A DNA stretch of 27,590 nucleotides from DASYUM01 sp036001225 (GCA_036001225.1 DASYUM010000035.1:1-27590); one strand, 5' to 3'. Counted from the first letter of the stretch, positions 8,009 to 15,221 are shown. Notes: generated by a model from the sequence alone, not told the origin. A program made the numbers and translations.

Positions 8009-8548
8009 TCACCACGGGAGCCACCGCTCCAGCACGCCGTCAGGCACCGGGATCAACAGCCCGAAACGGAACGCGGCGTAGAACGCGCCCGTGACCAGCA
8101 GCGGTGCCGCCGCGAAGGCCCGGAGCGAGCTTCCGCCCTGGACGAGGAGAATGGCTGCCACGTAGGCGGGCGTGGCGAGCAGGTAGCCGAGGGGCTCGAA
8201 GGCCGCCACGTAGGCGGCGGTGAGGACGACCGCCGCGACCAGACGGCCGAGCAAGGGGGCCGCCGGCTCGTCGACGGGTCCGTCCTCGACGAACACCGGC
8301 GCCCCGCCGGCGAATCTGCCAGGCGCGAGTGTCGTCGCGGCCAGCAGGAGTCCACAGAGGCCGATCGCCGCCCCGAGCGCCAGGGGGAAGGCCCGGGAGC
8401 CGAGCGGGTCGGTCAGGACCCCGGGCTCGATCCGCCGGGCCAGGGCGACGATCACGACAGCGAGCACCACCAGGACGGCGGCGATCGCCAGCTCGCCCCG
8501 GCGCGCGTCGCCCGGTCTTCCCCCCGCGTCTCCCGTCTCCGCGCTCAC
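8009..8548 (-). CDS. tctB: Tripartite tricarboxylate transporter small membrane subunit TctB
   Basis: This 179-residue membrane protein has four hydrophobic helices: roughly residues 19-38, 51-70, 100-120 and 125-165 (the last region holds the paired helices). It matches TctB in size, topology and place, being encoded just before tctA. It has the typical DPLGSRAFPLALG element, equivalent to the D-x-x-GP-x-x-FP motif of the family. The start is the GTG at 8548, preceded by an AGAGGGA ribosome site. A much longer frame in the same phase reaches 10072, but that part is antisense to the MmgE/PrpD gene and is not coding. Confidence 0.88.
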   Translation of the reverse strand: MSAETGDAGGRPGDARRGELAIAAVLVVLAVVIVALARRIEPGVLTDPLGSRAFPLALGAAIGLCGLLLAATTLAPGRFAGGAPVFVEDGPVDEPAAPLLGRLVAAVVLTAAYVAAFEPLGYLLATPAYVAAILLVQGGSSLRAFAAAPLLVTGAFYAAFRFGLLIPVPDGVLERWLPW

Positions 8549-8576
8549 GATGCGTCCCTCTGGTGGTCGGGCGCTG

Positions 8577-8605
8577 ATTCTCGCACACCGCGGGGGCGAG
8601 GCCAA
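8577..8605 (-). promoter_or_regulatory. Probable promoter of the tctBAC operon
   Basis: Read on the reverse strand, TTGGCC (8605-8600) and GAGAAT (8582-8577) are separated by 17 bases. The expected start, near 8570, leaves a short leader with the AGAGGGA ribosome site before the tctB GTG. It lies back to back with the promoter of the MmgE/PrpD gene, so a shared regulator could sit between them. Confidence 0.45.
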
Positions 8606-8645
8606 GACGCGCCTCGCGCGGCACGTCGCGGCCGGCAGCCCTCGG

Positions 8646-8674
8646 TTGACATGGGCATCCGCCGCCGGTAGAAC
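8646..8674 (+). promoter_or_regulatory. Sigma70-type promoter of the MmgE/PrpD gene
   Basis: TTGACA at 8646-8651, a 17-base spacer, and TAGAAC at 8669-8674. The GTG start at 8684 is only 9 bases after the -10 box, so the transcript should start within a few bases of the initiation codon and be practically leaderless. This is the same geometry as the promoter at 965. Confidence 0.65.
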
Positions 8675-8683
8675 AGGCTCACC

Positions 8684-10081
8684 GTGACGCAGCCGACTGC
8701 GGCCAGGCACTTCGCCCGCTTCGTCGTCGGCCTCGCGCTGGACGAGGTCCCGGACCCGGTCGCGACCCAGGCGATGCTGCTCGCCCTCGACACGCTCGGC
8801 AACTCCCTGGCCGCTTCCGGGGAAGACTTCGGACGCGCGGTTCGCGGGGTCGCGGAGCGCTTGGGAGGACCGCCCGAGAGCACGCTGCTCGGCAGCGCGG
8901 CGAAGGTGGCGGCGGCCAATGCGGTCCTCGCCAACGCCACCCTCGCCCACGGTCTCGACTTCGACGACACGCGGGAGGACGCCATCGTCCACACGGGCTG
9001 TGTCGCCGTCACCACGGCGCTGGCGGTGGGCGAGGCCGTGGGGGCCAGCGGACGGACGGTCCTCGAGGCGCTGATCGCCGGCGTCGAGGTGATGTGTCGT
9101 GTCGGCCTGACGGTCCCCGGCGCGCTCCACGCCCGCCACTTCCACCCCACCGCCATCGCCGGGACCTTCGCCGCGGCCGCCGCCGCCGGGAAGCTCTTCG
9201 GGCTGTCCGAAGACCAGCTCGTCCACGCCTTCGGGATCTGCGGAAGTCAGGCGGCGGGGATCATCGAGTACCTGACCGATGGCTCGTGGACGAAGCGGCT
9301 CCACCCCGGCTGGGCCGCCCACGGCGGCGTCGTCGCCACGCTGCTGGCCCGGTCGGGCTTCAGCGGGCCCGCGACCGTCTTCGAAGGCCCGCACGGCCTG
9401 TACCAGGCGTTCGCCGGCGGTCACGACGCCGGCCGGCTGCGCGAGCTGGTCGAGAGCCTCGGCCGCGCCTGGGAGCTCGAGCAGCTCACCCTCAAGCCCT
9501 ATCCGTGCGGATCGATCGCCCAGCCGTACATGGACGTCGCCCTCCGGTTGCGCGAGCGCCACCGCGTCCGTCCCGACGAGGTCGCCGGCATCCGCTGCCG
9601 CACCGCGGCCGGGCCCGTGCCTCGACTCTGGGAGCCGCTGGCGGCCAAGCACGCGCCGCCGAACGGGTACGCGGCGAAGTTCAGCCTCCCGTACCTGCTG
9701 GCCGTGATCCTGGTCAAGGGCCGGGCGGGGCTCGCGGAGTTCACCGACGAGGCGGTCCGCGACCCGGCCGTGCTCGGCCTGGCCCAGCGGGTCACCTACG
9801 AGCTGGATCCGACGATCGATTATCCGCGTCAGTTCGTCGGTGACGTGGAGATGACCCTCGCCGACGGGCGGCGCGTCCACGATCGTCAGGATCGCCCGCG
9901 GGGCGGTCCCGACCTCCCCCTGACGCGCGGGGAAGTGGAGGCCAAGTTTCGCGGCAACGCGGTCCTCGCCCTGCCCTCCGAGCAGGTTGAGCGCGTCATC
10001 CGGAGCGTGAACGGCCTCGCCACCGGCGAGCCCCTCACCGACCTGCTCGCCTCTCTCACGACCCCCGGGCACCGATCATGA
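8684..10081 (+). CDS. MmgE/PrpD family protein (2-methylcitrate dehydratase-like)
   Basis: This 465-residue protein belongs to the MmgE/PrpD family: an all-helical N-terminal domain holding most of residues 1-245 and a smaller C-terminal domain. Typical elements are ATLAHGLDFDDT near 86-97, the HPTAIAGTFAAAAAAGKLFGL segment near 152, KRLHPGWAAHGGV near 205, and KPYPCGSIAQPYMD near 272. PrpD dehydrates 2-methylcitrate; other members act on cis-aconitate or other polycarboxylic acids. The GTG start fits the N-terminal length of the family. It diverges from the tctBAC operon, so a (tri)carboxylate imported by TctABC is a sensible substrate, though this is inference. Its TGA overlaps an ATG (ATGA, 10078-10081) that opens a copy of the first codons of the TAXI gene. 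Confidence 0.92.
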   Translation: MTQPTAARHFARFVVGLALDEVPDPVATQAMLLALDTLGNSLAASGEDFGRAVRGVAERLGGPPESTLLGSAAKVAAANAVLANATLAHGLDFDDTREDAIVHTGCVAVTTALAVGEAVGASGRTVLEALIAGVEVMCRVGLTVPGALHARHFHPTAIAGTFAAAAAAGKLFGLSEDQLVHAFGICGSQAAGIIEYLTDGSWTKRLHPGWAAHGGVVATLLARSGFSGPATVFEGPHGLYQAFAGGHDAGRLRELVESLGRAWELEQLTLKPYPCGSIAQPYMDVALRLRERHRVRPDEVAGIRCRTAAGPVPRLWEPLAAKHAPPNGYAAKFSLPYLLAVILVKGRAGLAEFTDEAVRDPAVLGLAQRVTYELDPTIDYPRQFVGDVEMTLADGRRVHDRQDRPRGGPDLPLTRGEVEAKFRGNAVLALPSEQVERVIRSVNGLATGEPLTDLLASLTTPGHRS

Positions 10082-10110
10082 TCGAGCGGGTGTCCTGGCC
10101 CCCGGGACCC
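10072..10110 (+). repeat. Direct repeat, left copy: remnant start of a TAXI-type gene
   Basis: This 39-base stretch matches 13426-13464 at 35 positions. It begins at the end of the PrpD frame and includes an ATG overlapping the PrpD stop. The 11 codons from that ATG read MIERVSWPPGP, exactly as at the true start of the TAXI binding-protein gene. Within the codons there are three differences, all in third positions and silent. The match stops abruptly after the eleventh codon. Confidence 0.8.
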
Positions 10111-10244
10111 CGGGCCGGCCGGGGCCGATCACCCGGGGCCGACGCTCCTCGGTCGCCGCCCCCCGGCCGGGGTAGAATACGGGCGGCCACTCCCCCCCAG
10201 GATCCCGGCCGAGCCGGGGCCAGGCGCGGGAACGCCAGGCGTGG
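10111..10244 (+). other. GC-rich intergenic stretch with palindromes and a -10-like box
   Basis: After the repeat remnant, the frame from 10078 runs on into Arg/Pro/Gly-rich sequence that does not look like a protein. The stretch contains strong GC palindromes, for example CCCCGGCCGGGG at 10161-10172, directly followed by TAGAAT at 10173-10178, a good -10 box. No convincing -35 element is found 16-18 bases before it. This is the likely promoter region of the kinase-RapZ gene, with a leader of about 60 bases. Confidence 0.35.
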
Positions 10245-11666
10245 ATGGACGACTCACTCAGGCAATTCTTCGAGAGTCACTTCGGAGAGCCCGTCCAGAC
10301 CATCTCCGCTTTGAAGGGCGACGGCTCGGGGCGGAGCCTCTATCGCCTGACCACCGGGACCCGCAGCGTCATCGGCGTCGCCGGCCCCGATCGGCAGGAG
10401 AATACGGCCTTCCTCGCGTTCTCGAGGCATTTTCGCCGATCGGGCCTTCCCGTGCCCGAGATCTACGCGGACGACCCGGCCCGCGGCATCTATCTGGAAG
10501 AAGACCTGGGGGATACGACGCTGTTCCAGTACCTTTCGGAGAACCGAACCAGGGTCGGCCCATCCGGGCGCGTCGTCGACATCTACGAGCGGGTGGTCGA
10601 GCTGCTGCCGCAGTTCCAGATCGTGGCCGGAAGGACGCTGAACTACCAGGTCTGCTATCCCCGGCCCAGTTTCGACCGGCAATCGATGGCGTGGGATCTG
10701 AACTACTTCAAGTACTACTTCCTGCGGCTGGCCCAGATCCCCTTCAACGAGCAGGCGCTCGAAGACGACTTCGAGCGACTCATGGATTTTCTCCTGGCGG
10801 CCGACCGGGATTTCTTCCTCTATCGCGATTTTCAATCGCGAAACATCATGCTCAAGGACGGGGCGCCTTGCTTCATCGACTACCAGGGAGGCCGCAAGGG
10901 TGCGCTCCAGTACGACATCGCCTCGCTCCTGTTCGACGCCAAAGCCGATCTGCCGCCCGACCTGCGGGACACGCTCCTCGACCGGTACCTGGCGGCGGCC
11001 GCGGCATTCATCCCGTTGGCCCGCGAAGAGTTCCTCCGCTACTACTACGGCTACGTCTACATCCGCATCATGCAGGCGATGGGCGCCTACGGCCTGCGGG
11101 GCTTCTACGAACGCAAGCCGCACTTTCTCCAGAGCATTCCGTACGCCATCGGCAATCTCGAGCTTCTGCTGCGCACGGTGGAGCTCCCGCTGGCGCTGCC
11201 CGAGCTGATGGAGGTCTTCCGGCGTCTGGTGGGCTCCACCTACCTGCGCCAGTTCGGGGATGTGGAACTGAGGCTGACCGTGCGGATCCAAAGCTTTTCG
11301 TATCGAAGCGGCCTGCCGCCCGACGACAAGGGTCACGGGGGCGGGTACGTGTTCGACTGTCGCGCCTTGCCGAACCCCGGGAGACACGAGCAGTATGCCA
11401 AGCTCACCGGGACCGACTCGGAGGTGATCGCCTTCCTCGAGAAGCAGCCGGCGGTTCTGCGATTCATGAACCACGTCTACGGACTGATCGATCAGTCGGT
11501 CGAGAACTATCGGAGCCGGAACTTCACGGACCTGATGGTGGCCTTCGGGTGTACCGGTGGGCGGCACCGGTCCATCTATTGTGCGGAGCTGCTGGCCCGG
11601 CATCTCCGTCAGAAACACCAGGTGACCGTCGAGATCCGGCATCTTGGAATCGAGACCGCCGCCTGA
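10245..11666 (+). CDS. Aminoglycoside-phosphotransferase-type sugar kinase fused to a RapZ C-terminal domain
   Basis: This 473-residue fusion protein has two domains. Residues 1-320 form an APH/AmgK-type kinase: the catalytic segment is FLYRDFQSRNIML (191-203), with D195 and N200 as expected catalytic and metal residues, and CFIDYQGGRKGALQYDIASLL (209-229) is the metal-binding DFG equivalent with D212. AmgK phosphorylates N-acetylmuramate or N-acetylglucosamine at C1. Residues about 347-467 match the C-terminal domain of RapZ: FSYRSGLP, YVFDCRALPNP, LTGTDSEV and the phosphate-binding GCTGGRHRS loop (435-443). In E. coli this domain binds glucosamine-6-phosphate. The N-terminal P-loop domain of RapZ is absent. 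A MurU-like gene follows after 13 bases, so the pair probably makes a UDP-amino sugar from a recycled sugar; the RapZ part may sense an amino-sugar phosphate (inference). Confidence 0.88.
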   Translation: MDDSLRQFFESHFGEPVQTISALKGDGSGRSLYRLTTGTRSVIGVAGPDRQENTAFLAFSRHFRRSGLPVPEIYADDPARGIYLEEDLGDTTLFQYLSENRTRVGPSGRVVDIYERVVELLPQFQIVAGRTLNYQVCYPRPSFDRQSMAWDLNYFKYYFLRLAQIPFNEQALEDDFERLMDFLLAADRDFFLYRDFQSRNIMLKDGAPCFIDYQGGRKGALQYDIASLLFDAKADLPPDLRDTLLDRYLAAAAAFIPLAREEFLRYYYGYVYIRIMQAMGAYGLRGFYERKPHFLQSIPYAIGNLELLLRTVELPLALPELMEVFRRLVGSTYLRQFGDVELRLTVRIQSFSYRSGLPPDDKGHGGGYVFDCRALPNPGRHEQYAKLTGTDSEVIAFLEKQPAVLRFMNHVYGLIDQSVENYRSRNFTDLMVAFGCTGGRHRSIYCAELLARHLRQKHQVTVEIRHLGIETAA

Positions 11667-11679
11667 ACACGCCGTCGCC

Positions 11680-12417
11680 ATGAAGGCGATGATCCTCGCC
11701 GCCGGCATCGGGAGCCGGCTCAGGCCTCTCACCGACCACTGTCCCAAGGCGCTGGTCGAGCTCAACGGGGTGCCGATGCTGGAGATCGTGATCCGGCGGC
11801 TCCTTGGCGCCGGAGTCGACGAGCTCGTCGTCAATGTGTTTCATCTGCCCGAGATGATCGTGAACTTCTTGAAGTCGAAGCGGGATTTCGGGATCCGCAT
11901 CGAGGTGTCGCGCGAGCGCGAGCTCCTGGACACGGGCGGCGGCCTGAAGAAGGTCGCCCATTTCTTCGACGACGGCGCGCCGTTCTTTCTGCACAACGTC
12001 GACGTCGTCACCGACATCGACCTGAGCCGGATGTATCGCTTCCACCTCGACCGGCCGGCTTTGGCCACGCTGGCGGTCCAGGCGAAGACGAGCAGCCGCT
12101 ATCTCTTGTTCGACGGGGGCGGACAGCTCTGTGGCTGGGAGTCGGTGGTCCAGAGCAAGCGGCTGTGGGCCGGGGCTCCGGTCGAGCGTGCCGAGCGCCT
12201 GGCGTTCACCGGCATCCATGTCGTCTCGCCGGAGATCTTTCCGAGGATGAGCGAAGGAGGAGTCTTCCCCATCATCCGCACCTACCTCGGCCTGGCTGGA
12301 CGAGGGGAGAGAATTCAGTCGTTTCGGGCCGATGAGTGGTACTGGGCCGACATCGGCGGCCCGGCCAAGCTGGAAGAAGTCCGCCGGCAGGTCAGGGACC
12401 TGGGCGTGCCGATCTAG
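11680..12417 (+). CDS. murU: MurU-like sugar-1-phosphate nucleotidyltransferase
   Basis: This 245-residue protein has the Rossmann-like fold of NTP_transferases. The N-terminal signature MILAAGIGSRLRPLTDHCPKAL binds the nucleotide, with R13 and K23 at the usual places. LLDTGGGLKKV and FFLHNVDVVTDIDL (NVD replaces the more common NGD) and WADIGGPAKLEEV near the end match MurU and mannose-1-phosphate guanylyltransferase relatives. Size fits MurU, which makes UDP-MurNAc from MurNAc-1-phosphate, and the preceding gene encodes an AmgK-type kinase; the AmgK-MurU pair is a known peptidoglycan recycling route. Another NDP-sugar product remains possible. I chose the ATG at 11680; an in-frame TTG at 11644 lies inside the kinase gene. 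No clear ribosome site is present, so coupling is likely. Confidence 0.82.
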   Translation: MKAMILAAGIGSRLRPLTDHCPKALVELNGVPMLEIVIRRLLGAGVDELVVNVFHLPEMIVNFLKSKRDFGIRIEVSRERELLDTGGGLKKVAHFFDDGAPFFLHNVDVVTDIDLSRMYRFHLDRPALATLAVQAKTSSRYLLFDGGGQLCGWESVVQSKRLWAGAPVERAERLAFTGIHVVSPEIFPRMSEGGVFPIIRTYLGLAGRGERIQSFRADEWYWADIGGPAKLEEVRRQVRDLGVPI

Positions 12418-12428
12418 AGCGCTCTCCT

Positions 12429-13283
12429 CTATTGCGAATCGAACTTCAGCTCGACCGGGATATAAGACGTCTGGGCCGAGATCCGTCCCCTGGCGCGGAA
12501 CTGGTGGTTGTCCACGAGGGCGACCACGAGCCCGGCCCAGGTCCCGAGGTCGAACAGGTCTTCGGGCTTGAAGGACACGGTGATGTCGAGGTCACCCGTG
12601 TGGTGGCCGGCAATCGCGCCGGGCATGGTCGCCGACAGGCTCGAGAGTTCCTTGTCGCCGCTCATGAACGCCTGCTGCTTGAGAATCAGATCTCCCGAAG
12701 CGCTGCCCGGACCGATGGAGAACCTGTTCATGTTCGTGATGCCGAGCGTCACGGTGCCACTCACCCGCTCCCAAGAGAACGTCGGCCAGCTCACGCTCTT
12801 GATGCTCACCTGGGGCGGAGCCAGGATGGGGATCTTGCCGTGGTGGGTGATTTCGGGCAAGTCCAGCCGCTGATTCGGGGGCGCCTTCAGCGCGAGCTTG
12901 AGCTTGGCCTGGTACGACACCTCGTCCCCGGGATGCAGGTTGGCCAGGTTCGGGGGGAGTGGCCAGTAGATGAGCGTCCCCTTGAGGGGGACCGTGAGGG
13001 ACCCGGTCCGCGGGACCGGAGCGGTACTGCCCCCGGCGACCTGGAGGAACGGGGCGTTCGCGTTGATCTGCGCGCTGAAGAGGCTCCCTTTCGCCTCCCC
13101 GAGCGGGAGCGGAAAGACCCAGGGGTTCTCGATCCGGACGTCGAGGGAGATGCCGACCTTCTCCGTGGTCAACTCGGTGATGTGGGCGCCGACCACCGAC
13201 GCCGAGGGATGGTCTTCGCAACCGGCGAGCCCGGCGATCAAGAGGACGGCGCCTAGTCCTCGCACCGAAGCGGTGCGGTGCAT
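12429..13283 (-). CDS. LEA type 2 (WHy domain) lipoprotein
   Basis: This 284-residue protein begins with a lipoprotein signal: LIAGLAGC, with C22 as the lipidated residue. It contains two related beta-sandwich segments of the LEA14/WHy type. The first (about 28-100) contains VGISLDVRIENPWVFPLPL, the second (about 165-255) SGTVTLGITNMNRFSIGP; the N-P or N-x-N-x-F element after a hydrophobic strand is the WHy hallmark. Family members are linked to desiccation or stress protection and to stabilising proteins at the envelope. Start at ATG 13283, with GGGAGG upstream; an upstream in-frame GTG lacks support. It is convergent with murU (11 bases apart) and divergent from the TAXI gene. Confidence 0.82.
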   Translation of the reverse strand: MHRTASVRGLGAVLLIAGLAGCEDHPSASVVGAHITELTTEKVGISLDVRIENPWVFPLPLGEAKGSLFSAQINANAPFLQVAGGSTAPVPRTGSLTVPLKGTLIYWPLPPNLANLHPGDEVSYQAKLKLALKAPPNQRLDLPEITHHGKIPILAPPQVSIKSVSWPTFSWERVSGTVTLGITNMNRFSIGPGSASGDLILKQQAFMSGDKELSSLSATMPGAIAGHHTGDLDITVSFKPEDLFDLGTWAGLVVALVDNHQFRARGRISAQTSYIPVELKFDSQ

Positions 13284-13368
13284 ACCCACCTCCCGCGGTT
13301 GAAGGGATCCGTCTGGAGTGCTGGCGGCTCCTTCGCGGAGAACGTCGGGCCCCGCGCCGGCGCGCGTC

Positions 13369-13394
13369 ACCCGAACGAAAACACGTTTTCGGGT
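13369..13394. promoter_or_regulatory. Inverted repeat in the divergent LEA2/TAXI promoter region
   Basis: ACCCGAA (13369-13375) and TTCGGGT (13388-13394) form perfect 7-base arms around 12 bases. Inside lies a second dyad, CGAAAAC and GTTTTCG, with a 2-base gap. It is the most AT-rich spot in the neighbourhood and lies 86 bases from the LEA2 start and 38 bases from the TAXI start. An operator for a dimeric regulator is the simplest reading; no regulator gene is adjacent, and no T-run follows that would make it a terminator. Confidence 0.35.
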
Positions 13395-13425
13395 CCGGAG
13401 TCAATCTTTCGCGGCGCAGAGGAGG

Positions 13426-13464
13426 CCGACCATGATCGAGCGCGTATCCTGGCCGCCGGGACCC
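13426..13464 (+). repeat. Direct repeat, right copy: functional start of the TAXI gene
   Basis: This is the partner of 10072-10110 (35 of 39 bases equal). Here the 11 shared codons are followed by a complete gene and are preceded by the GCAGAGGAGGCC ribosome site, which lies outside the repeat. The repeat therefore covers the start codon region only, not the upstream control signals. Confidence 0.8.
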
Positions 13465-14421
13465 ATGGGGTGCCTGGCCCTGAGTGTCGCGACCTTGATG
13501 GGAGCGCTCTCCATGGGGAGCAGCGCTTCCGGGGCCGAGAAGACCGCCGTCATCCTCGGCACCGCGACCCCCGGCGGCGGCTTTCCGGTCTACGGACAGG
13601 CCGTGGCCGAGACGATCAACGAGGTCGACCCGTCGCTGTCCGTCGAAACGCGAAACACGAAGGGCAGCACCGAGAACGTCCCGATGCTCGAGGCCGGGCA
13701 GCTCGACCTGGGGCTGGTCGCCGGCGAGGTGGCCCACGAGGCGCTGAGCGGAATCGGCCGGCCGCCCGCGAACCTCCGCGTCCTGTCCGCCATGTACGCC
13801 ACCGCGGGCATGTTCGTGGTCCGCCGAGACACGCCGTACCGAACGATCGAGGACCTCAGGTCCCGGCCGGTGGCCTTCGGCGCCCGGGGCTCGGGGCTCG
13901 TCGTCCTGGCCCGGAACATCCTGGATGGGCTCGGCCTCGACCTGAACCGGGACTTCCAGGCCGTCTTCCTCGAGCGGGCGGGCGACGGCCCGGCGATGGT
14001 GCTGGAGGGCACGGTGGCCGCCCTGTGGGGCGGCGGCATCGGATGGCCGGGCTTCACCGCGGTCGCCGGCGGACCCGCGGGCGGCCGGTTCATCGCGCCG
14101 GACGCCGAGGGCATCCGACGGATCCAGGCGAAGTACCCCTTCCTCAAGACGCTGACGGTCCCGGCCGGCTCGTATCCGGGACAGGACGCGCCGATCGTGT
14201 CGGTCGGGTCGTGGAGTCTGATCCTCGCCCGGCCCACGCTGCCCGACGACGTCGCCTATCGGCTCGCCCGCGCGCTCCATCGGGGGGAGGCCGCGCTGGG
14301 CCGGCGCCTTCCCCAGGCGCGGGAGACCACGGCCGCCAACGCCGTCGCCGCCGCCCCGGGGGCGGACGCCATCCATCCGGGCGCGCTGCGCTACCTCCGC
14401 GAGATCGGGCTCATCCGGTGA
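13432..14421 (+). CDS. TAXI-family TRAP transporter solute-binding protein
   Basis: This 329-residue exported protein has a hydrophobic signal segment at about 12-35 ending near ASGAE. The mature part begins AVILGTATPGGGFPVYGQAVAETIN, and TRNTKGSTENVPMLEAGQLDLGLV follows; these G-T-G-x-x-G-x-x-Y-like and T-x-GS-x-N elements are the TAXI (TRAP-associated extracytoplasmic immunogenic) pattern. Such proteins bind glutamate, other carboxylates or unknown acids. The fused TRAP membrane component (DctQM) normally encoded beside TAXI genes is absent. The start is ATG 13432 with a strong AGAGGAGG; the N-terminal 11 codons are duplicated at the end of the MmgE/PrpD gene. It is convergent with the hydrolase gene 15 bases downstream. 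Confidence 0.88.
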   Translation: MIERVSWPPGPMGCLALSVATLMGALSMGSSASGAEKTAVILGTATPGGGFPVYGQAVAETINEVDPSLSVETRNTKGSTENVPMLEAGQLDLGLVAGEVAHEALSGIGRPPANLRVLSAMYATAGMFVVRRDTPYRTIEDLRSRPVAFGARGSGLVVLARNILDGLGLDLNRDFQAVFLERAGDGPAMVLEGTVAALWGGGIGWPGFTAVAGGPAGGRFIAPDAEGIRRIQAKYPFLKTLTVPAGSYPGQDAPIVSVGSWSLILARPTLPDDVAYRLARALHRGEAALGRRLPQARETTAANAVAAAPGADAIHPGALRYLREIGLIR

Positions 14422-14436
14422 GTCAGTCGCGCTCGC

Positions 14437-15192
14437 TCAGGCGATCTTGATGATGCCCGGCTCGACCGGCTTGAAGCGGTCGGCGACCTCCGGGTCGTGG
14501 CCGGCGACGATCAGCCCTGGCGCCCCGGCCAGGGCGTGGATCGTCTCGAAGGCCTGGAGCATCTCGGGCAAGCTGGTGATGATCTGGACGGGCTGGCGCG
14601 TCTCCACGTTGCGGTAGAAGTGCGATGCGTCGGAGGTGAGGACGACCGGGCCGCGCTCGGTCTCCACGGTGACGATCTGGAGCCCCGCGGTGTGGCCGCC
14701 GACGCGGTGCACGGAGATCCCGGGAGCCACCTGGCGGTCGCCGTCGATGATCCGGACGCGGCCCTCGTAGTTGAGCGTCACCAGGCGGGCCAGCGCTCCC
14801 GCGTTGGCCGACTGCCGAAAGGCCGGGGAGCGGCCGAAGGGCCCCGTCCAGAACGCCACCTCGTCCCCCTGGATCCAGTACTCCGCGTGGGGGAACAGGC
14901 TGTGCCCGGCCCAGTGGTCGTAGTGGAGGTGGGTGATGAGGGCGGTGGGCACATCGCCGGGCTTCACGCCCGCGCGCTCCACCATGGCCGCCGGGCTCAC
15001 GTAATTCCGCATCCCGCGCTCGCGCGCGTCGTCGTCGAGGAACCCCGTGTCCACCAGGATCGGGTGGGGGCCGCCGAGGATCAGCCAGACGTAGTAGTGG
15101 AGCGTGAGTGAGGCGTGGGACGCCTCGCGGAAGAAGAACTGGCAGGCCGTCGTGTCCCGCTCCGCGTACTTGAGCGCGTAGACTTCGTACAT
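14437..15192 (-). CDS. Metallo-beta-lactamase-fold hydrolase (N-acyl homoserine lactonase-like)
   Basis: This 251-residue cytoplasmic protein has the complete metal-binding set of the MBL superfamily: HLHYDHWAGH at 88-97 (H88, H90, D92, H93), the histidine of GGHTAG, the aspartate of LTSDASHFY, and the last histidine in VAGHDPE. The YVWLILGGPHPILVDTGF strand and loop near 34-51 and the overall layout resemble AiiA-type lactonases and related lactone or ester hydrolases. Quorum quenching is possible, but many soil members of this group have other lactone substrates, so function beyond a metal-dependent hydrolase is open. A perfect 7-base dyad lies 14-29 bases before the ATG. Confidence 0.87.
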   Translation of the reverse strand: MYEVYALKYAERDTTACQFFFREASHASLTLHYYVWLILGGPHPILVDTGFLDDDARERGMRNYVSPAAMVERAGVKPGDVPTALITHLHYDHWAGHSLFPHAEYWIQGDEVAFWTGPFGRSPAFRQSANAGALARLVTLNYEGRVRIIDGDRQVAPGISVHRVGGHTAGLQIVTVETERGPVVLTSDASHFYRNVETRQPVQIITSLPEMLQAFETIHALAGAPGLIVAGHDPEVADRFKPVEPGIIKIA

Positions 15193-15205
15193 GGGCTCAG
15201 CCCTG

Positions 15206-15221
15206 CGGCCGTCTACGGCCG
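15206..15221. promoter_or_regulatory. Small perfect dyad just before the MBL hydrolase start
   Basis: CGGCCGT (15206-15212) and ACGGCCG (15215-15221) are perfect inverted 7-mers with a 2-base centre. It lies 14 bases before the ATG of the hydrolase gene, where a bound repressor would block transcription. GC-rich palindromes are common by chance in such DNA, so this is weak. Confidence 0.25.

Noticed and set aside
8549..10072. Long reverse frame continuous with tctB, giving a 687-residue protein
   Set aside because: The extension is antisense to the well-recognised MmgE/PrpD gene and has the composition of a shadow frame; tctB has its own GTG and ribosome site at 8548.
12416..12425. AGAGCGCTCT palindrome between murU and the LEA2 gene as a terminator
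   Set aside because: A 10-base palindrome without a loop cannot form a stable terminator hairpin, and there is no T-run.
12592..14376. 594-residue reverse frame across the LEA2 and TAXI genes
   Set aside because: Arg/Gly/Pro-rich with no motif; it overlaps two recognised genes in other frames.
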